Positions 10,943 to 23,231 of a stretch of DNA of 64,000 bases are shown piece by piece. Origin of the DNA: Pseudomonas californiensis (lineage in GTDB: Bacteria; Pseudomonadota; Gammaproteobacteria; Pseudomonadales; Pseudomonadaceae); the NCBI RefSeq assembly GCF_021147775.1, contig NZ_JAGTPK010000012.1:1-64000 (forward strand), read 5' to 3'. Position 1 is the stretch's first letter; the number at the start of each line of letters is the position of its first letter. The position numbers and the translations under genes are program-made. The notes under the pieces are model-generated. The model was not told where the DNA came from and ran no database searches. It worked only from the letters and a program-made list of their open reading frames with translations.

Positions 10943-13900
10943 TTGAAAGACCTACTGAATTTGCTGAAAAACCAGGGTCAAGTCGAAGAGTTCGACGCAA
11001 TCCGTATCGGACTTGCATCGCCTGAGATGATCCGTTCATGGTCGTTCGGTGAAGTTAAAAAGCCGGAAACCATCAACTACCGTACGTTCAAACCTGAGCG
11101 TGATGGTCTGTTCTGCGCCAAGATCTTTGGCCCGGTAAAAGATTATGAGTGCCTGTGCGGTAAGTACAAGCGCCTGAAGCACCGCGGCGTCATCTGCGAA
11201 AAATGCGGTGTTGAAGTGGCTTTGGCCAAGGTTCGTCGTGAGCGTATGGCTCACATCGAACTGGCTTCCCCAGTTGCACACATCTGGTTCCTGAAATCGC
11301 TGCCGTCCCGTATCGGCTTGCTGATGGACATGACCCTGCGTGATATCGAGCGTGTTCTCTATTTCGAGAGCTATGTCGTTATCGATCCGGGCATGACCAC
11401 CCTTGAAAAAGGTCAGCTCCTGAACGACGAGCAGTATTTCGAAGCGCTGGAAGAGTTCGGTGATGACTTCGATGCCCGCATGGGTGCCGAGGCTGTCCGT
11501 GAGCTGCTGCATGCCATCGATCTGGAGCACGAAATTGGCCGTCTGCGCGAAGAGATTCCGCAAACCAATTCCGAGACCAAAATCAAGAAGCTGTCCAAGC
11601 GTTTGAAGCTGATGGAAGCTTTCCAGGGTTCTGGCAACCTTCCTGAGTGGATGGTGCTGACCGTTCTGCCGGTTCTGCCGCCAGATCTGCGTCCTCTGGT
11701 TCCGCTTGACGGTGGTCGTTTCGCGACCTCTGACCTCAACGATCTGTATCGTCGAGTGATCAACCGTAACAACCGTTTGAAGCGTCTGCTGGATCTGTCC
11801 GCTCCTGACATCATCGTGCGCAACGAAAAGCGCATGTTGCAGGAAGCTGTCGATGCACTGCTCGACAACGGCCGTCGCGGTCGTGCTATCACCGGTTCGA
11901 ACAAGCGTCCTCTGAAGTCCCTGGCTGACATGATCAAGGGTAAGCAGGGTCGTTTCCGTCAGAACTTGCTCGGTAAGCGTGTTGACTACTCGGGTCGTTC
12001 GGTAATTACCGTGGGGCCGACCCTGCGTCTGCACCAGTGCGGTCTGCCGAAGAAAATGGCTCTCGAGCTGTTCAAGCCGTTCATTTTCGGCAAGCTGGAA
12101 ATGCGTGGCCTGGCAACGACCATCAAAGCTGCCAAGAAGATGGTTGAGCGTGAGCTGCCGGAAGTGTGGGACGTTCTCGCCGAAGTGATTCGCGAACACC
12201 CAGTGCTTCTGAACCGTGCACCGACGCTTCACCGTCTGGGCATCCAGGCGTTTGAACCTGTACTGATCGAAGGTAAGGCTATTCAGCTGCACCCTCTGGT
12301 CTGTGCTGCGTACAACGCCGACTTCGACGGCGACCAGATGGCTGTTCACGTACCTTTGACGCTGGAAGCCCAGCTCGAAGCGCGTGCGCTGATGATGTCG
12401 ACCAACAACATCCTGTCGCCAGCCAACGGTGAGCCAATCATCGTTCCTTCGCAGGACGTTGTATTGGGTCTGTATTACATGACTCGCGAAGCGATCAACG
12501 CCAAAGGCGAAGGTCGTGTGTTTGCGGATCTGCAGGAAGTCGACCGCGTATTCCGCGCCGGCGAAGCGGCTCTGCACGCCAAGGTCAAGGTTCGCATCAA
12601 CGAAACCGTCAATGATCGTGATGGTGGCAGCGTCAAGAACACTCGTATCGTCGACACCACTGTCGGCCGTGCGCTGCTGTTCCAGGTGGTTCCGGCCGGC
12701 CTGTCTTACGACGTCGTCAACCAGCCGATGAAGAAGAAAGCGATCTCCAAACTGATCAACCAGTGCTATCGCGTGGTTGGTTTGAAAGAGACCGTCATCT
12801 TTGCTGACCAGTTGATGTATACCGGTTTTGCCTATTCGACTATTTCGGGTGTTTCCATCGGTGTTAACGACTTCGTTATTCCGGATGAAAAAGCTCGCAT
12901 CATCGACGCGGCGACCGAAGAAGTAAAAGAGATCGAAAGTCAGTACGCCTCCGGCCTGGTAACCCAGGGCGAGAAGTACAACAAGGTAATCGACCTTTGG
13001 TCCAAGGCAAACGACGAAGTCTCCAAGGCGATGATGTCGAACCTGTCCAAAGAGCGTGTTATCGACCGTCACGGCGTCGAAGTTGATCAGGAATCCTTCA
13101 ACTCGATGTACATGATGGCTGACTCCGGTGCTCGTGGTTCGGCAGCCCAGATCCGTCAGTTGGCGGGTATGCGTGGTTTGATGGCCAAGCCAGACGGCTC
13201 GATCATCGAAACGCCAATTACTGCAAACTTCCGTGAAGGCTTGAGCGTACTTCAGTACTTCATCTCAACTCACGGTGCTCGTAAGGGTCTTGCGGATACC
13301 GCGTTGAAGACAGCTAACTCCGGTTATCTGACTCGTCGTCTGGTAGACGTCGCGCAGGATCTGGTGGTTACCGAGGTTGACTGCGGTACCGAGCACGGCC
13401 TGCTGATGACGCCGCACATTGAAGGCGGTGACGTTGTAGAGCCTCTGGGTGAGCGCGTGCTGGGTCGAGTAATCGCTCGCGACGTATTCAAACCAGGTAC
13501 TGAAGAAGTCATCGTGCCTGCAGGCACGCTGGTCGACGAGAAGTGGGTTGAGTTCATCGAGCTGAACAGCATCGACGAAGTTATCGTTCGCTCGCCAATC
13601 AGCTGTGAAACCCGCTATGGCATCTGCGCCAAGTGCTACGGTCGCGACCTCGCACGCGGTCACCAGGTCAACATCGGTGAAGCTGTCGGCGTAATCGCTG
13701 CACAGTCGATCGGTGAGCCGGGTACTCAGCTGACCATGCGTACGTTCCACATCGGTGGTGCGGCAAGCCGGACCTCGGCAGCAGACAGCGTTCAGGTCAA
13801 GAATGGCGGTACCGTCCGTCTTCATAACCTGAAGCATGTTGAGCGCGTCGACGGTTGCCTGGTAGCGGTATCCCGCTCCGGTGAACTGGCTATCGCTGAT

Positions 13901-15142
13901 GACTTCGGTCGTGAGCGTGAGCGTTACAAACTGCCATACGGTGCAGTGATTTCGGTGAAGGAAGGCGACAAGGTCGACGCTGGCTCTATCGTGGCCAAGT
14001 GGGATCCGCACACTCACCCAATCGTTACCGAGATGAAAGGTACTGTTACCTACGTCGGCATGGAAGAAGGCATCACGATCAAGCGTCAGACAGACGAATT
14101 GACCGGTATGACCAACATTGAAGTGCTTGACGCAAAAGACCGCCCAGCTGCCGGCAAGGACATCCGTCCAGCCGTCAAGATGGTCGGTCTGGATGGCAAG
14201 GATCTGCTGTTGCCAGGTACTGACGTACCGGCTCAGTACTTCCTGCCGGCAAACGCCCTCGTTGGTGTTGCTGACGGTGCTCAGATTGCGATCGGTGATG
14301 TTATCGCTCGTATTCCGCAAGAAACTTCGAAGACCCGTGACATCACCGGTGGTCTGCCGCGTGTTGCCGACCTGTTCGAAGCTCGTCGTCCGAAAGAGGC
14401 GTCGATCCTTGCTGAAGTCAGCGGTACCATCGCATTCGGTAAAGAGACCAAAGGCAAACGCCGTCTGGTCATTACCCCGAACGACGGTAGCGATCCGTAC
14501 GAAGAGCTGATTCCAAAGTGGCGTCACCTGAACGTCTTCGAAGGCGAACAAGTGAACCGTGGTGAGGTTATCTCTGACGGTCCTAGCGATCCACACGACA
14601 TCCTGCGTCTGCTGGGTGTAAGTGCGCTGGCCAAGTACATCGTCAACGAGATTCAGGACGTATACCGTCTGCAAGGCGTGAAGATCAACGACAAGCACAT
14701 CGAGACCATCCTGCGTCAGATGCTGCGTAAAGTTGAAATTGCCGAGTCTGGCGATTCCAGCTTCATCAAGGGCGACCAGATGGAGTTGACTCACGTACTC
14801 GTAGAAAACGAGCGTTTGAGCACGGAAGACAAGTTCGTCTCCAAGTTCACTCGTGTGTTGCTGGGTATCACCAAGGCATCGCTGTCCACCGAGTCGTTCA
14901 TTTCCGCGGCCTCCTTCCAGGAGACTACCCGCGTACTGACCGAAGCGGCTGTGACAGGCAAGCGCGACTACCTGCGCGGCCTGAAGGAAAACGTGGTTGT
15001 GGGTCGTTTGATCCCTGCCGGTACCGGCCTGGCTTATCACAGCGAGCGCAAGCGTCGCCGTGAAATGGACAAGCCTTTGCGTGTCAGCGCCAGCGAGGTA
15101 GAAGCTGCCCTGACCGAAGCGTTGAACTCCAGCGGTAACTGA
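10943..15142 (+). CDS. rpoC: DNA-directed RNA polymerase subunit beta'
   Basis: RpoC supplies the catalytic magnesium site and clamp of RNA polymerase. The 1399-residue protein carries the N-terminal zinc ribbon ([20 protein letters not shown]), the active-site motif NADFDGD with D460/D462/D464, and the second zinc site ([13 protein letters not shown]). The start is TTG at 10943, preceded by a very strong Shine-Dalgarno (GGAGGA, 10931-10936) and followed by [10 protein letters not shown] as in relatives, so the rare start is well supported. After the stop come 197 bases that hold the str operon promoter. Confidence 0.98.
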   Translation: MKDLLNLLKNQGQVEEFDAIRIGLASPEMIRSWSFGEVKKPETINYRTFKPERDGLFCAKIFGPVKDYECLCGKYKRLKHRGVICEKCGVEVALAKVRRERMAHIELASPVAHIWFLKSLPSRIGLLMDMTLRDIERVLYFESYVVIDPGMTTLEKGQLLNDEQYFEALEEFGDDFDARMGAEAVRELLHAIDLEHEIGRLREEIPQTNSETKIKKLSKRLKLMEAFQGSGNLPEWMVLTVLPVLPPDLRPLVPLDGGRFATSDLNDLYRRVINRNNRLKRLLDLSAPDIIVRNEKRMLQEAVDALLDNGRRGRAITGSNKRPLKSLADMIKGKQGRFRQNLLGKRVDYSGRSVITVGPTLRLHQCGLPKKMALELFKPFIFGKLEMRGLATTIKAAKKMVERELPEVWDVLAEVIREHPVLLNRAPTLHRLGIQAFEPVLIEGKAIQLHPLVCAAYNADFDGDQMAVHVPLTLEAQLEARALMMSTNNILSPANGEPIIVPSQDVVLGLYYMTREAINAKGEGRVFADLQEVDRVFRAGEAALHAKVKVRINETVNDRDGGSVKNTRIVDTTVGRALLFQVVPAGLSYDVVNQPMKKKAISKLINQCYRVVGLKETVIFADQLMYTGFAYSTISGVSIGVNDFVIPDEKARIIDAATEEVKEIESQYASGLVTQGEKYNKVIDLWSKANDEVSKAMMSNLSKERVIDRHGVEVDQESFNSMYMMADSGARGSAAQIRQLAGMRGLMAKPDGSIIETPITANFREGLSVLQYFISTHGARKGLADTALKTANSGYLTRRLVDVAQDLVVTEVDCGTEHGLLMTPHIEGGDVVEPLGERVLGRVIARDVFKPGTEEVIVPAGTLVDEKWVEFIELNSIDEVIVRSPISCETRYGICAKCYGRDLARGHQVNIGEAVGVIAAQSIGEPGTQLTMRTFHIGGAASRTSAADSVQVKNGGTVRLHNLKHVERVDGCLVAVSRSGELAIADDFGRERERYKLPYGAVISVKEGDKVDAGSIVAKWDPHTHPIVTEMKGTVTYVGMEEGITIKRQTDELTGMTNIEVLDAKDRPAAGKDIRPAVKMVGLDGKDLLLPGTDVPAQYFLPANALVGVADGAQIAIGDVIARIPQETSKTRDITGGLPRVADLFEARRPKEASILAEVSGTIAFGKETKGKRRLVITPNDGSDPYEELIPKWRHLNVFEGEQVNRGEVISDGPSDPHDILRLLGVSALAKYIVNEIQDVYRLQGVKINDKHIETILRQMLRKVEIAESGDSSFIKGDQMELTHVLVENERLSTEDKFVSKFTRVLLGITKASLSTESFISAASFQETTRVLTEAAVTGKRDYLRGLKENVVVGRLIPAGTGLAYHSERKRRREMDKPLRVSASEVEAALTEALNSSGN

Positions 15143-15219
15143 GACTAGAGCCTCGGCATTTTTCTTCGACAAACAGCACTATTGTGAGGTTTGTCGGGGG
15201 AGGAGGTCGGGGCTTTGTC

Positions 15220-15248
15220 TTGACTGGGGGCAGGATCCTCTTTAGACT
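15220..15248 (+). promoter_or_regulatory. Predicted sigma70 promoter of the str operon
   Basis: TTGACT (15220-15225), a 17-base spacer and TAGACT (15243-15248). The predicted start near 15255 gives rpsL a leader of about 85 bases. It is the best match in the 197-base rpoC-rpsL gap. Confidence 0.65.
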
Positions 15249-15339
15249 CTTGTACCCCTAAATTTGGCGGGGCTTGCGCCCTGTCATTTTGCTTTTCTTG
15301 CAAGACAATAGCGTCGCAAGACAACAGTGGAGCTAGTAG

Positions 15340-15711
15340 ATGGCAACTATCAACCAGCTGGTACGTCAGCCGCGTAAGCGTATCGTCGAGAAATCCGACG
15401 TGCCTGCGCTGCAGAACTGCCCGCAACGTCGCGGTGTGTGCACTCGTGTGTATACCACCACGCCGAAAAAACCTAACTCGGCATTGCGTAAAGTCTGCCG
15501 TGTGCGCCTAACCAACGGTTTCGAGGTTTCCTCGTACATCGGTGGTGAAGGTCACAACCTGCAAGAGCACAGCGTGGTACTGATCCGCGGCGGTCGTGTA
15601 AAAGACTTGCCAGGTGTTCGTTATCACACCGTTCGTGGTTCTCTGGATACTTCCGGCGTTAAAGGCCGTAACCAGGGTCGCTCGAAATACGGTACCAAGA
15701 AGCCTAAGTAG
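15340..15711 (+). CDS. rpsL: 30S ribosomal protein S12
   Basis: S12 lines the decoding centre and controls accuracy. The 123-residue product has [10 protein letters not shown] with Lys43 and [13 protein letters not shown] with Lys88, the residues changed in streptomycin-resistant mutants, so the allele looks wild type. A GGAG precedes the ATG. It is the first gene of the str operon rpsL-rpsG-fusA-tuf. Confidence 0.98.
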   Translation: MATINQLVRQPRKRIVEKSDVPALQNCPQRRGVCTRVYTTTPKKPNSALRKVCRVRLTNGFEVSSYIGGEGHNLQEHSVVLIRGGRVKDLPGVRYHTVRGSLDTSGVKGRNQGRSKYGTKKPK

Positions 15712-15770
15712 TAATTGGCTTCTGTTAAAAATTGCAGATTTCTATTTTTCTGAGTCGATAAGAGTAAGGT

Positions 15771-15801
15771 CGGGCGCATCCTTTTTTGGATGGTGGTCCC
15801 G
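15771..15801 (+). promoter_or_regulatory. Hairpin in the rpsL-rpsG gap, possible S7 control element
   Basis: CATCC (15777-15781) pairs with GGATG (15788-15792) across six Ts. CGGG (15771-15774) pairs with CCCG (15798-15801) outside an asymmetric internal loop. In E. coli S7 binds the rpsL-rpsG intercistronic mRNA to repress its own synthesis. The similar position suggests, but does not prove, the same role. Confidence 0.4.
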
Positions 15802-15812
15802 AGCTAACCTGA

Positions 15813-16304
<492 letters not shown>

Positions 16305-16334
16305 TTTCAGCGTCACTAATTTTGCGAGGGCTTT

Positions 16335-18437
16335 ATGGCTCGTACTACTCCGATTAACCGCTACCGTAACATCGGTATCGTTGCTCACGTGGATGCTGGT
16401 AAAACCACCACCACCGAGCGCGTCCTTTTTTACACTGGCGTAAATCACAAGATGGGCGAGGTGCATGACGGCGCCGCGACCATGGACTGGATGGTGCAGG
16501 AGCAGGAGCGTGGTATTACTATCACCTCCGCTGCAACCACGGCCTTTTGGTCGGGTTCTGCCAAGCAGTTCGACAAATATCGCTTCAACATCATCGATAC
16601 TCCCGGCCACGTTGACTTCACTATTGAAGTTGAGCGTTCGCTGCGTGTACTCGACGGTGCTGTCGTTGTTTTCTGCGGCACCTCAGGTGTTGAGCCTCAG
16701 TCGGAAACCGTATGGCGTCAAGCCAACAAGTACGGCGTTCCGCGTCTTGTTTACGTAAACAAGATGGACCGTGCTGGTGCGAACTTCCTGCGCGTGATCG
16801 GTCAGATCAAGCAGCGTCTGGGTCACACCCCAGTGCCTATCCAGTTGGCTATCGGTGCAGAAGACAATTTCCAGGGTCAGATCGATCTGATCTCCATGGA
16901 AGCTGTCTACTGGGATGATGCTGACAAGGGTATGGCTGCTCGTCGCGAGCCGATCCCTGCTGAATTGCAGGAACTGGCTGAAGAGTGGCGCAGCAACATG
17001 GTAGAGGCTGCGGCCGAAGCCAACGAAGAGCTGATGAACAAGTACCTCGAAGGTGAAGAGCTCACCATCGAGGAAATCAAGGCCGCTCTGCGTCAGCGTA
17101 CTATCGCTGGCGAAATCGTACTTGCTGTTTGCGGTTCTTCGTTCAAGAACAAGGGCGTGCCTCTGGTTCTTGATGCTGTTATCGACTACCTGCCTGCACC
17201 GGTCGACATTCCTGCCATCAAGGGTTCCGACCCGGATGACGAGACTGTTGAAATGGAGCGTCACGCAGACGACAGCGAGCCGTTCTCGGCTCTGGCGTTC
17301 AAGATCGCTACCGACCCGTTCGTAGGTACCTTGACGTTCGCTCGCGTTTACTCGGGTGTTTTGAGCTCCGGCGACGGCGTGATCAACTCGGTAAAAGGCA
17401 AGAAAGAGCGCGTGGGTCGTATGGTGCAAATGCACGCAAACACCCGCGAAGAAATCAAGGAAGTACGCGCTGGCGACATCGCGGCCTTGATCGGCATGAA
17501 GGACGTCACCACTGGTGATACTCTCTGCTCCGCTGACAAGCCAATCATCCTGGTTCGTATGGACTTCCCGGAGCCGGTTATTTCGGTTGCCGTTGAGCCT
17601 AAAACCAAGGATGACCAGGAAAAAATGGGTATCGCTCTGGGCAAGCTTGCTCAGGAAGATCCATCTTTCCGCGTCAAGACTGATGAAGAGACTGGTCAAA
17701 CGATCATCTCTGGCATGGGCGAGTTGCACTTGGACATCCTGGTTGACCGGATGCGCCGTGAGTTCAACGTTGAAGCCAACATCGGTAAACCACAGGTTTC
17801 CTATCGTGAGAAGATCACGAAGGCTTGTGAGATCGAAGGCAAGTTCGTTCGTCAATCCGGCGGTCGTGGTCAGTTCGGCCATTGCTGGATTCGTTTTGCA
17901 CCTGCTGACGAAGGTCAGGAAGGTCTGCAGTTCGTGAACGAAGTGGTTGGTGGTGTTGTTCCCAAGGAATACATCCCTGCCATCCAGAAGGGTATCGAAG
18001 AGCAGATGAAGAACGGTGTTGTTGCCGGCTATCCGCTGATCGGCCTGAAGGCTACCGTTTTCGATGGTTCTTACCACGACGTCGACTCCAACGAGATGGC
18101 GTTTAAGGTGGCAGCCTCCATGGCGACCAAGCAACTTGCTACCAAAGGTGGCGGTGTTGTTCTTGAGCCGATCATGAAGGTTGAAGTTGTAACACCTGAG
18201 GACTACATGGGTGACGTGATGGGTGACCTGAATCGTCGTCGTGGTCTGATCCAGGGTATGGAAGATACGGTTTCTGGCAAGGTAATCCGCGCCGAGGTTC
18301 CGTTGGGTGAGATGTTCGGTTATGCGACCGACGTCCGTTCCATGTCTCAGGGTCGCGCGAGCTACTCTATGGAATTCTCCAAATACTCCGAGGCTCCGTC
18401 GAACGTCGTCGAAGCTATCGTTAAAAAACAAGGCTGA
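16335..18437 (+). CDS. fusA: Elongation factor G
   Basis: EF-G is the GTPase that drives translocation and, with RRF, ribosome recycling. The 700-residue product has the G1 motif [12 protein letters not shown], switch [10 protein letters not shown] and G4 NKMDRAG in its N-terminal domain, then domains II-V ending in the factor's usual C-terminal helix. A GAGGG ribosome-binding site precedes the ATG. It is the third gene of the str operon, with 31 bases to tuf. Confidence 0.98.
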   Translation: MARTTPINRYRNIGIVAHVDAGKTTTTERVLFYTGVNHKMGEVHDGAATMDWMVQEQERGITITSAATTAFWSGSAKQFDKYRFNIIDTPGHVDFTIEVERSLRVLDGAVVVFCGTSGVEPQSETVWRQANKYGVPRLVYVNKMDRAGANFLRVIGQIKQRLGHTPVPIQLAIGAEDNFQGQIDLISMEAVYWDDADKGMAARREPIPAELQELAEEWRSNMVEAAAEANEELMNKYLEGEELTIEEIKAALRQRTIAGEIVLAVCGSSFKNKGVPLVLDAVIDYLPAPVDIPAIKGSDPDDETVEMERHADDSEPFSALAFKIATDPFVGTLTFARVYSGVLSSGDGVINSVKGKKERVGRMVQMHANTREEIKEVRAGDIAALIGMKDVTTGDTLCSADKPIILVRMDFPEPVISVAVEPKTKDDQEKMGIALGKLAQEDPSFRVKTDEETGQTIISGMGELHLDILVDRMRREFNVEANIGKPQVSYREKITKACEIEGKFVRQSGGRGQFGHCWIRFAPADEGQEGLQFVNEVVGGVVPKEYIPAIQKGIEEQMKNGVVAGYPLIGLKATVFDGSYHDVDSNEMAFKVAASMATKQLATKGGGVVLEPIMKVEVVTPEDYMGDVMGDLNRRRGLIQGMEDTVSGKVIRAEVPLGEMFGYATDVRSMSQGRASYSMEFSKYSEAPSNVVEAIVKKQG

Positions 18438-18468
18438 TTCAGCCCCTTTAGGCTAGGAGTTAATTGTC

Positions 18469-19662
18469 GTGGCTAAAGAAAAATTTGATCGTTCCCTACC
18501 GCACGTCAACGTTGGCACAATCGGTCACGTTGACCATGGTAAAACCACTCTGACTGCTGCTCTGACTCGCGTCTGCTCCGAAGTTTTCGGTTCGGCTCGT
18601 GTTGACTTCGACAAGATCGACAGCGCACCAGAAGAAAAAGCTCGTGGTATCACCATCAACACTGCTCACGTTGAATACAACTCGGCTGTGCGTCACTACG
18701 CTCACGTTGACTGCCCGGGTCACGCTGACTATGTGAAAAACATGATCACCGGTGCTGCCCAGATGGACGGCGCGATCCTGGTTTGTTCGGCTGCTGATGG
18801 TCCGATGCCACAGACTCGCGAGCACATCCTGCTGTCCCGTCAGGTTGGCGTTCCGTACATCGTGGTCTTCCTGAACAAGGCTGACCTGGTAGACGACGCT
18901 GAGCTGCTGGAACTGGTTGAGATGGAAGTGCGCGATCTGCTGAGCACTTACGACTTCCCGGGTGACGATACCCCAATCATCATCGGCTCTGCCCGTATGG
19001 CGCTTGAAGGTAACGACGAGAACGAGATGGGCACCACTGCCGTCAAGAAGCTGGTTGAGACTCTGGATAGCTACATTCCTCAGCCTGAGCGTGCTATCGA
19101 CAAGCCGTTCCTGATGCCTATCGAAGACGTATTCTCGATCTCCGGTCGCGGTACTGTTGTGACTGGTCGTGTTGAGCGCGGTATCGTCAAGGTCCAGGAT
19201 CCTCTGGAAATCGTTGGTCTGCGTGACACTACCGTCACCACCTGCACCGGCGTTGAAATGTTCCGCAAGCTGCTGGACGAAGGTCGTGCTGGTGAGAACT
19301 GTGGCGTTCTGCTGCGTGGCACCAAGCGTGACGACGTTGAGCGTGGCCAGGTTCTGGTCAAGCCAGGCACCGTCAAGCCGCACACTCAGTTCGAAGCTGA
19401 AATCTACGTTCTGAGCAAAGAAGAAGGCGGTCGTCACACTCCTTTCTTCAAAGGCTATCGTCCACAGTTCTACTTCCGTACTACCGACGTAACTGGTAGC
19501 TGCGAACTGCCGGAAGGCGTTGAGATGGTAATGCCAGGTGATAACGTTAAAGTTTCCGTTACCCTGATCAAGCCAATCGCAATGGAAGACGGTCTGCGTT
19601 TCGCTATTCGTGAAGGCGGTCGTACCGTCGGCGCTGGCGTCGTAGCCAAAATCATCGCGTAA
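18469..19662 (+). CDS. tuf: Elongation factor Tu
   Basis: EF-Tu delivers aminoacyl-tRNA to the ribosome as a ternary complex with GTP. The 397-residue sequence shows [14 protein letters not shown] (G1), [12 protein letters not shown] (switch II) and NKADLVDD (G4). The start is GTG at 18469 after TAGGAG at 18452-18457. A strong terminator ends the operon. It is the only tuf copy in the window: the tRNA-Thr/tRNA-Trp locus, which holds tufB in some relatives, has none. Confidence 0.98.
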   Translation: MAKEKFDRSLPHVNVGTIGHVDHGKTTLTAALTRVCSEVFGSARVDFDKIDSAPEEKARGITINTAHVEYNSAVRHYAHVDCPGHADYVKNMITGAAQMDGAILVCSAADGPMPQTREHILLSRQVGVPYIVVFLNKADLVDDAELLELVEMEVRDLLSTYDFPGDDTPIIIGSARMALEGNDENEMGTTAVKKLVETLDSYIPQPERAIDKPFLMPIEDVFSISGRGTVVTGRVERGIVKVQDPLEIVGLRDTTVTTCTGVEMFRKLLDEGRAGENCGVLLRGTKRDDVERGQVLVKPGTVKPHTQFEAEIYVLSKEEGGRHTPFFKGYRPQFYFRTTDVTGSCELPEGVEMVMPGDNVKVSVTLIKPIAMEDGLRFAIREGGRTVGAGVVAKIIA

Positions 19663-19673
19663 GTGATGAGTTG

Positions 19674-19705
19674 AAAAAAAGCCCCCGCTTGCGGGGGCTT
19701 TTTTA
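19674..19705 (+). terminator. Rho-independent terminator of the str operon
   Basis: Stem GCCCCCGC/GCGGGGGC (19681-19688/19691-19698) flanked by seven As and six Ts, which extend the stem. The -35 of the S10 promoter starts six bases later. Confidence 0.94.
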
Positions 19706-19710
19706 TTGGG

Positions 19711-19739
19711 TTGACACCCTGTTCGCTCGTCTATAGAAT
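19711..19739 (+). promoter_or_regulatory. Predicted sigma70 promoter of the S10 operon
   Basis: A perfect TTGACA (19711-19716), 17-base spacer, TAGAAT (19734-19739) and a GC-rich discriminator. The predicted start near 19746 leaves only ~56 leader bases before rpsJ, too short for an E. coli-size S10 leader. Confidence 0.8.
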
Positions 19740-19801
19740 TGCGCCTCCTTTTAACGGGCGTATTGCGCTCGGTGGGAACAGCAATCTGGAGTCTGAATCC
19801 A

Positions 19802-20113
19802 ATGCAAAACCAGCAAATCCGTATCAGGTTGAAGGCTTTTGACCATCGCCTGATCGACCAATCAACCCAGGAAATCGTGGAAACCGCGAAACGTACTGGT
19901 GCACAGGTGCGTGGTCCGATTCCACTGCCGACTCGTAAAGAGCGGTTCACCGTTCTGGTTTCCCCGCACGTCAACAAAGACGCGCGCGACCAGTATGAGA
20001 TCCGTACTCATAAGCGCGTCCTGGACATCGTCCAGCCAACGGATAAAACCGTTGACGCTCTTATGAAGCTTGATCTTGCGGCCGGTGTGGAAGTTCAGAT
20101 CAGCCTCGGCTAA
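19802..20113 (+). CDS. rpsJ: 30S ribosomal protein S10
   Basis: S10 is part of the 30S head and doubles as NusE in antitermination, binding the KOW domain of NusG. The 103-residue protein starts [19 protein letters not shown]; upstream in-frame codons back to 19739 overlap the promoter, so the ATG at 19802 (CTGGAG 13 bases upstream) is the start. It heads the S10 operon. Confidence 0.97.
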
Positions 20114-20127
20114 GACTTGGGTCTTAG
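20110..20127 (+). promoter_or_regulatory. Hairpin at the rpsJ stop codon
   Basis: CTAAGAC (20110-20116) and GTCTTAG (20121-20127) form a perfect 7-bp stem with loop TTGG that includes the TAA stop of rpsJ. No T-run follows. It could set relative expression or mRNA processing in the 81-base gap before rplC; function unknown. Confidence 0.4.
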
Positions 20128-20194
20128 TCGTGTAACGCTCTGAAATGGGCGGCCATAGCGGGTGAAAGCCCCGTACACTCATGAGGTTTACAAC

Positions 20195-20830
20195 ATGACT
20201 ATTGGTGTAGTCGGTCGTAAATGCGGTATGACCCGTATTTTCACCGAAGAAGGTGTCTCCATTCCGGTCACGGTCATTGAGATCGAGCCGAATCGCGTCA
20301 CTCAGTTCAAAACCGAAGAAACCGATGGCTATCGTGCAGTGCAAGTCACTGTCGGCGAGCGTCGTGCTTCGCGTGTTACAGCCGCGCAGGCTGGCCACTT
20401 CGCCAAGGCGAACGTAGCTGCCGGTCGAACCGTAATGGAATTCCGTCTTGAAGAAGGCGACTACCAGGCCGGCGACCAGATCAACGCTGAAATCTTCGCT
20501 GCTGGTCAACTGGTTGATGTAACCGGTCAGTCCAAAGGTAAAGGCTTCCAGGGTACGATCAAGCGCTGGAATTTCCGTGGTCAGGATAACACCCACGGTA
20601 ACTCCGTCTCCCACCGCGTCCCAGGCTCTATCGGCCAGTGCCAGACTCCTGGTCGTGTATTCAAGGGCAAAAAAATGTCCGGTCATATGGGCGCTGAGCG
20701 CGTGACCGTGCAGTCCCTGGAAGTAGTGCGCGTGGACGCTGAACGCAATCTGTTGTTGGTCAAGGGTGCTGTTCCTGGCGCTACTGGCGGCAACCTGGTT
20801 GTACGTCCGGCAGCCAAGGCTCGCGGTTAA
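20195..20830 (+). CDS. rplC: 50S ribosomal protein L3
   Basis: L3 initiates 50S assembly and reaches toward the peptidyl-transferase centre. The 211-residue product begins [16 protein letters not shown], the universal L3 start, so the ATG at 20195 is used rather than in-frame codons back to 20162. The central loop GWNFRGQ-like [21 protein letters not shown] carries the Gln that PrmB methylates in relatives. It is 81 bases after rpsJ, the largest gap in the S10 unit. Confidence 0.97.
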   Translation: MTIGVVGRKCGMTRIFTEEGVSIPVTVIEIEPNRVTQFKTEETDGYRAVQVTVGERRASRVTAAQAGHFAKANVAAGRTVMEFRLEEGDYQAGDQINAEIFAAGQLVDVTGQSKGKGFQGTIKRWNFRGQDNTHGNSVSHRVPGSIGQCQTPGRVFKGKKMSGHMGAERVTVQSLEVVRVDAERNLLLVKGAVPGATGGNLVVRPAAKARG

Positions 20831-20842
20831 GGGGAAGCTGAC

Positions 20843-21445
20843 ATGCAATTAAATGTAAATGACGCTCAAGCAATCGAAGTTTCCGAACTGACATTTGGCG
20901 GCGAATTCAACGAGACGCTGGTTCACCAGGCAGTCGTGGCCTACATGGCTGGCGGTCGTCAGGGTAGCAAGCAGCAAAAGACCCGTTCTGATGTTTCCGG
21001 TGGCGGTAAGCGCCCGTGGCGTCAAAAGGGTACTGGCCGTGCTCGTGCCGGTACTATCCGTAGCCCAATCTGGCGTGGCGGCGGTACCACTTTCGCAGCT
21101 CGTCCACAGGACCACTCTCAGAAGCTCAACAAGAAGATGTATCGCGCAGCACTGCGCTCCATCCTTGCTGAACTGGTTCGTACTGATCGTCTGGTCGTGG
21201 TTCAGGATTTCGCTGTTGAAGCACCGAAAACCAAAGACCTGCTGAACAAGCTGACTGGCATGGGCCTGACTGACGTCCTGATCGTGTCTGACGCTGTTGA
21301 CCAGAATCTGTACCTGGCTGCTCGCAACCTGCCGCACGTTGATGTACGTGACGTTCAAGGTTCCGATCCAGTTAGTCTGATCGCATACGACAAGGTGTTG
21401 ATCACTGTGTCGGCCGTGAAGAAATTCGAGGAGCTGCTGGGATGA
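20843..21445 (+). CDS. rplD: 50S ribosomal protein L4
   Basis: L4 lines the polypeptide exit tunnel near the constriction. The 200-residue protein holds the extended, basic loop that enters the tunnel wall (residues ~44-90, [21 protein letters not shown] and following). In E. coli L4 also represses the S10 operon through its leader, but the short leader here leaves little room for that element. Its stop overlaps the rplW start by four bases (ATGA). Confidence 0.97.
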
Positions 21446-21741
21446 ACCAGGAACGCGTATTTAAAGTTCTACTTGGCCCGCACGTTTCCGAGAAGGCCAC
21501 GGTTCTGGCTGACAAGAAAGGCCAGTTCGTTTTCAAGGTTGCAACTGACGCAACCAAGCTGGAAATCAAGAAGGCCGTCGAAAGCCTGTTCAGCGTGAAA
21601 GTTGAGCGTGTTACTACCCTGAACGTTCTGGGTAAGAGCAAGCGCACTGCTCGCGGTCTGGGCAAGCGTAATGACTGGAAGAAGGCAGTTATCTCCCTTC
21701 AGCCAGGCCAAGATCTCGATTTCAGCAGCAGTGCTGAGTAA
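21442..21741 (+). CDS. rplW: 50S ribosomal protein L23
   Basis: L23 sits at the tunnel exit and docks trigger factor and SRP. The 99-residue protein begins [20 protein letters not shown] and includes the family block [20 protein letters not shown]. It overlaps rplD by four bases, so translation is probably coupled. Confidence 0.97.
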
Positions 21742-21755
21742 GGAAGGGGTGCATC

Positions 21756-22580
21756 ATGGCAATCGTTAAATGCAAACCGACTTCCCCTGGCCGCCGTTTT
21801 GTGGTCAAGGTGGTCAACCAGGAGCTGCATAAAGGCGCTCCTCACGCACCGCTGCTCGAGAAAAAATCGAAGTCTGGTGGTCGTAACAACAATGGCCGTA
21901 TCACTACCCGTCACATCGGTGGTGGCCATAAGCAGCATTATCGTCTGGTCGACTTCCGTCGTAACGACAAGGATGGCATCGCTGCCACTGTCGAGCGTAT
22001 CGAATACGATCCAAACCGTACTGCTCACATTGCTCTGCTGCTTTACGCAGACGGCGAGCGCCGCTACATCATCGCCCCTAAAGGCGTGAGTGCTGGCGAC
22101 CAGCTGATTGCAGGTGCTCTGGCACCAATCAAGCCGGGCAACGCTTTGCAACTGCGTAACATTCCAGTTGGTAGCACCGTACACGGCATCGAATTGAAGC
22201 CAGGTAAAGGCGCACAGATCGCACGTTCCGCTGGTGCATCCGCACAGCTGATCGCTCGTGAAGGCGTGTACGTTACCCTGCGTCTTCGCTCCGGTGAAAT
22301 GCGTAAAGTATTGGCTGAATGCCGTGCGACGCTTGGCGAAGTCTCGAACTCCGAGCACAGCCTTCGTTCGCTGGGTAAAGCTGGTGCCAAACGCTGGCGT
22401 GGCGTTCGCCCAACCGTTCGTGGTGTTGCCATGAACCCGGTTGACCACCCACATGGTGGTGGTGAAGGTCGTACCTCTGGTGGTCGTCATCCGGTATCGC
22501 CGTGGGGCTTCCCGACTAAGGGCGCGAAGACTCGTGGTAATAAGCGTACCGACAAAATGATCGTCCGTCGTCGCAAGTAA
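21756..22580 (+). CDS. rplB: 50S ribosomal protein L2
   Basis: L2 is needed for subunit association and peptidyl transfer. The 274-residue sequence has the C-terminal signature [19 protein letters not shown], with the conserved His implicated in activity. It follows rplW by 14 bases after AAGGAAGGGG. Confidence 0.98.
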
Positions 22581-22596
22581 ATAGAGGGATACGACA

Positions 22597-22872
22597 GTGC
22601 CACGTTCTCTGAAAAAAGGTCCTTTTATCGATCTTCACCTACTGAAGAAGATCGAAGTGGCGGCGGAAAAGAATGATCGCAAACCGGTGAAAACCTGGTC
22701 GCGTCGTTCGATGATCCTGCCACAAATGGTCGGTTTGACCATTGCAGTGCATAACGGTCGTCAGCATGTTCCCGTTCTCGTGAGCGAAGACATGGTCGGC
22801 CATAAACTGGGCGAGTTTGCCGGTACCCGCACATATCGTGGGCACGTGGCAGACAAGAAAGCCAAGCGTTAA
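22597..22872 (+). CDS. rpsS: 30S ribosomal protein S19
   Basis: S19 binds the 30S head with S13 and contacts A-site tRNA and the 50S bridge. The 91-residue product opens [17 protein letters not shown] after a GTG start at 22597, with AGAGGGA upstream, and contains [16 protein letters not shown]. It lies between rplB and rplV with short gaps (16 and 13 bases). Confidence 0.97.
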   Translation: MPRSLKKGPFIDLHLLKKIEVAAEKNDRKPVKTWSRRSMILPQMVGLTIAVHNGRQHVPVLVSEDMVGHKLGEFAGTRTYRGHVADKKAKR

Positions 22873-22885
22873 GGGGTAAGGAACG

Positions 22886-23218
22886 ATGGAAGTAGCCGCT
22901 AAGTTGTCGGGCGCTCGAATCTCCGCCCAGAAAGCCCGCTTGGTCGCCGACCAGATCCGCGGGAAGAAGGTGGGCGAAGCGCTCAACCTGTTGGCTTTCA
23001 GCAGTAAGAAAGCCGCCGAGATCCTGAAGAAAGTGCTGGAGTCGGCTGTAGCCAACGCCGAGCACAACGAAGGCGCAGACGTTGATGACCTCAAGGTCTC
23101 CACCGTTTTCGTCAACGAAGGGCGTTCGCTGAAGCGCATCATGCCACGTGCTAAAGGCCGTGCTGATCGCATCGTCAAGCGGTCTTGCCATATCACTGTC
23201 AAGGTTGCTGACAAGTAA
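22886..23218 (+). CDS. rplV: 50S ribosomal protein L22
   Basis: L22 lines the exit tunnel; its beta-hairpin loop affects macrolide binding and stalling peptides. The 110-residue protein begins [20 protein letters not shown] and has the hairpin segment ([19 protein letters not shown], ~80-98) with the usual length, so no macrolide-resistance deletion is seen. Confidence 0.97.
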
Positions 23219-23231
23219 CGGAGTCGAAGAG

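Noticed and set aside
15168-15195. GACAAAC/GTTTGTC pairing after rpoC as a terminator
   Set aside because: The loop is 14 bases and no T tract follows, so it is not a convincing Rho-independent terminator.
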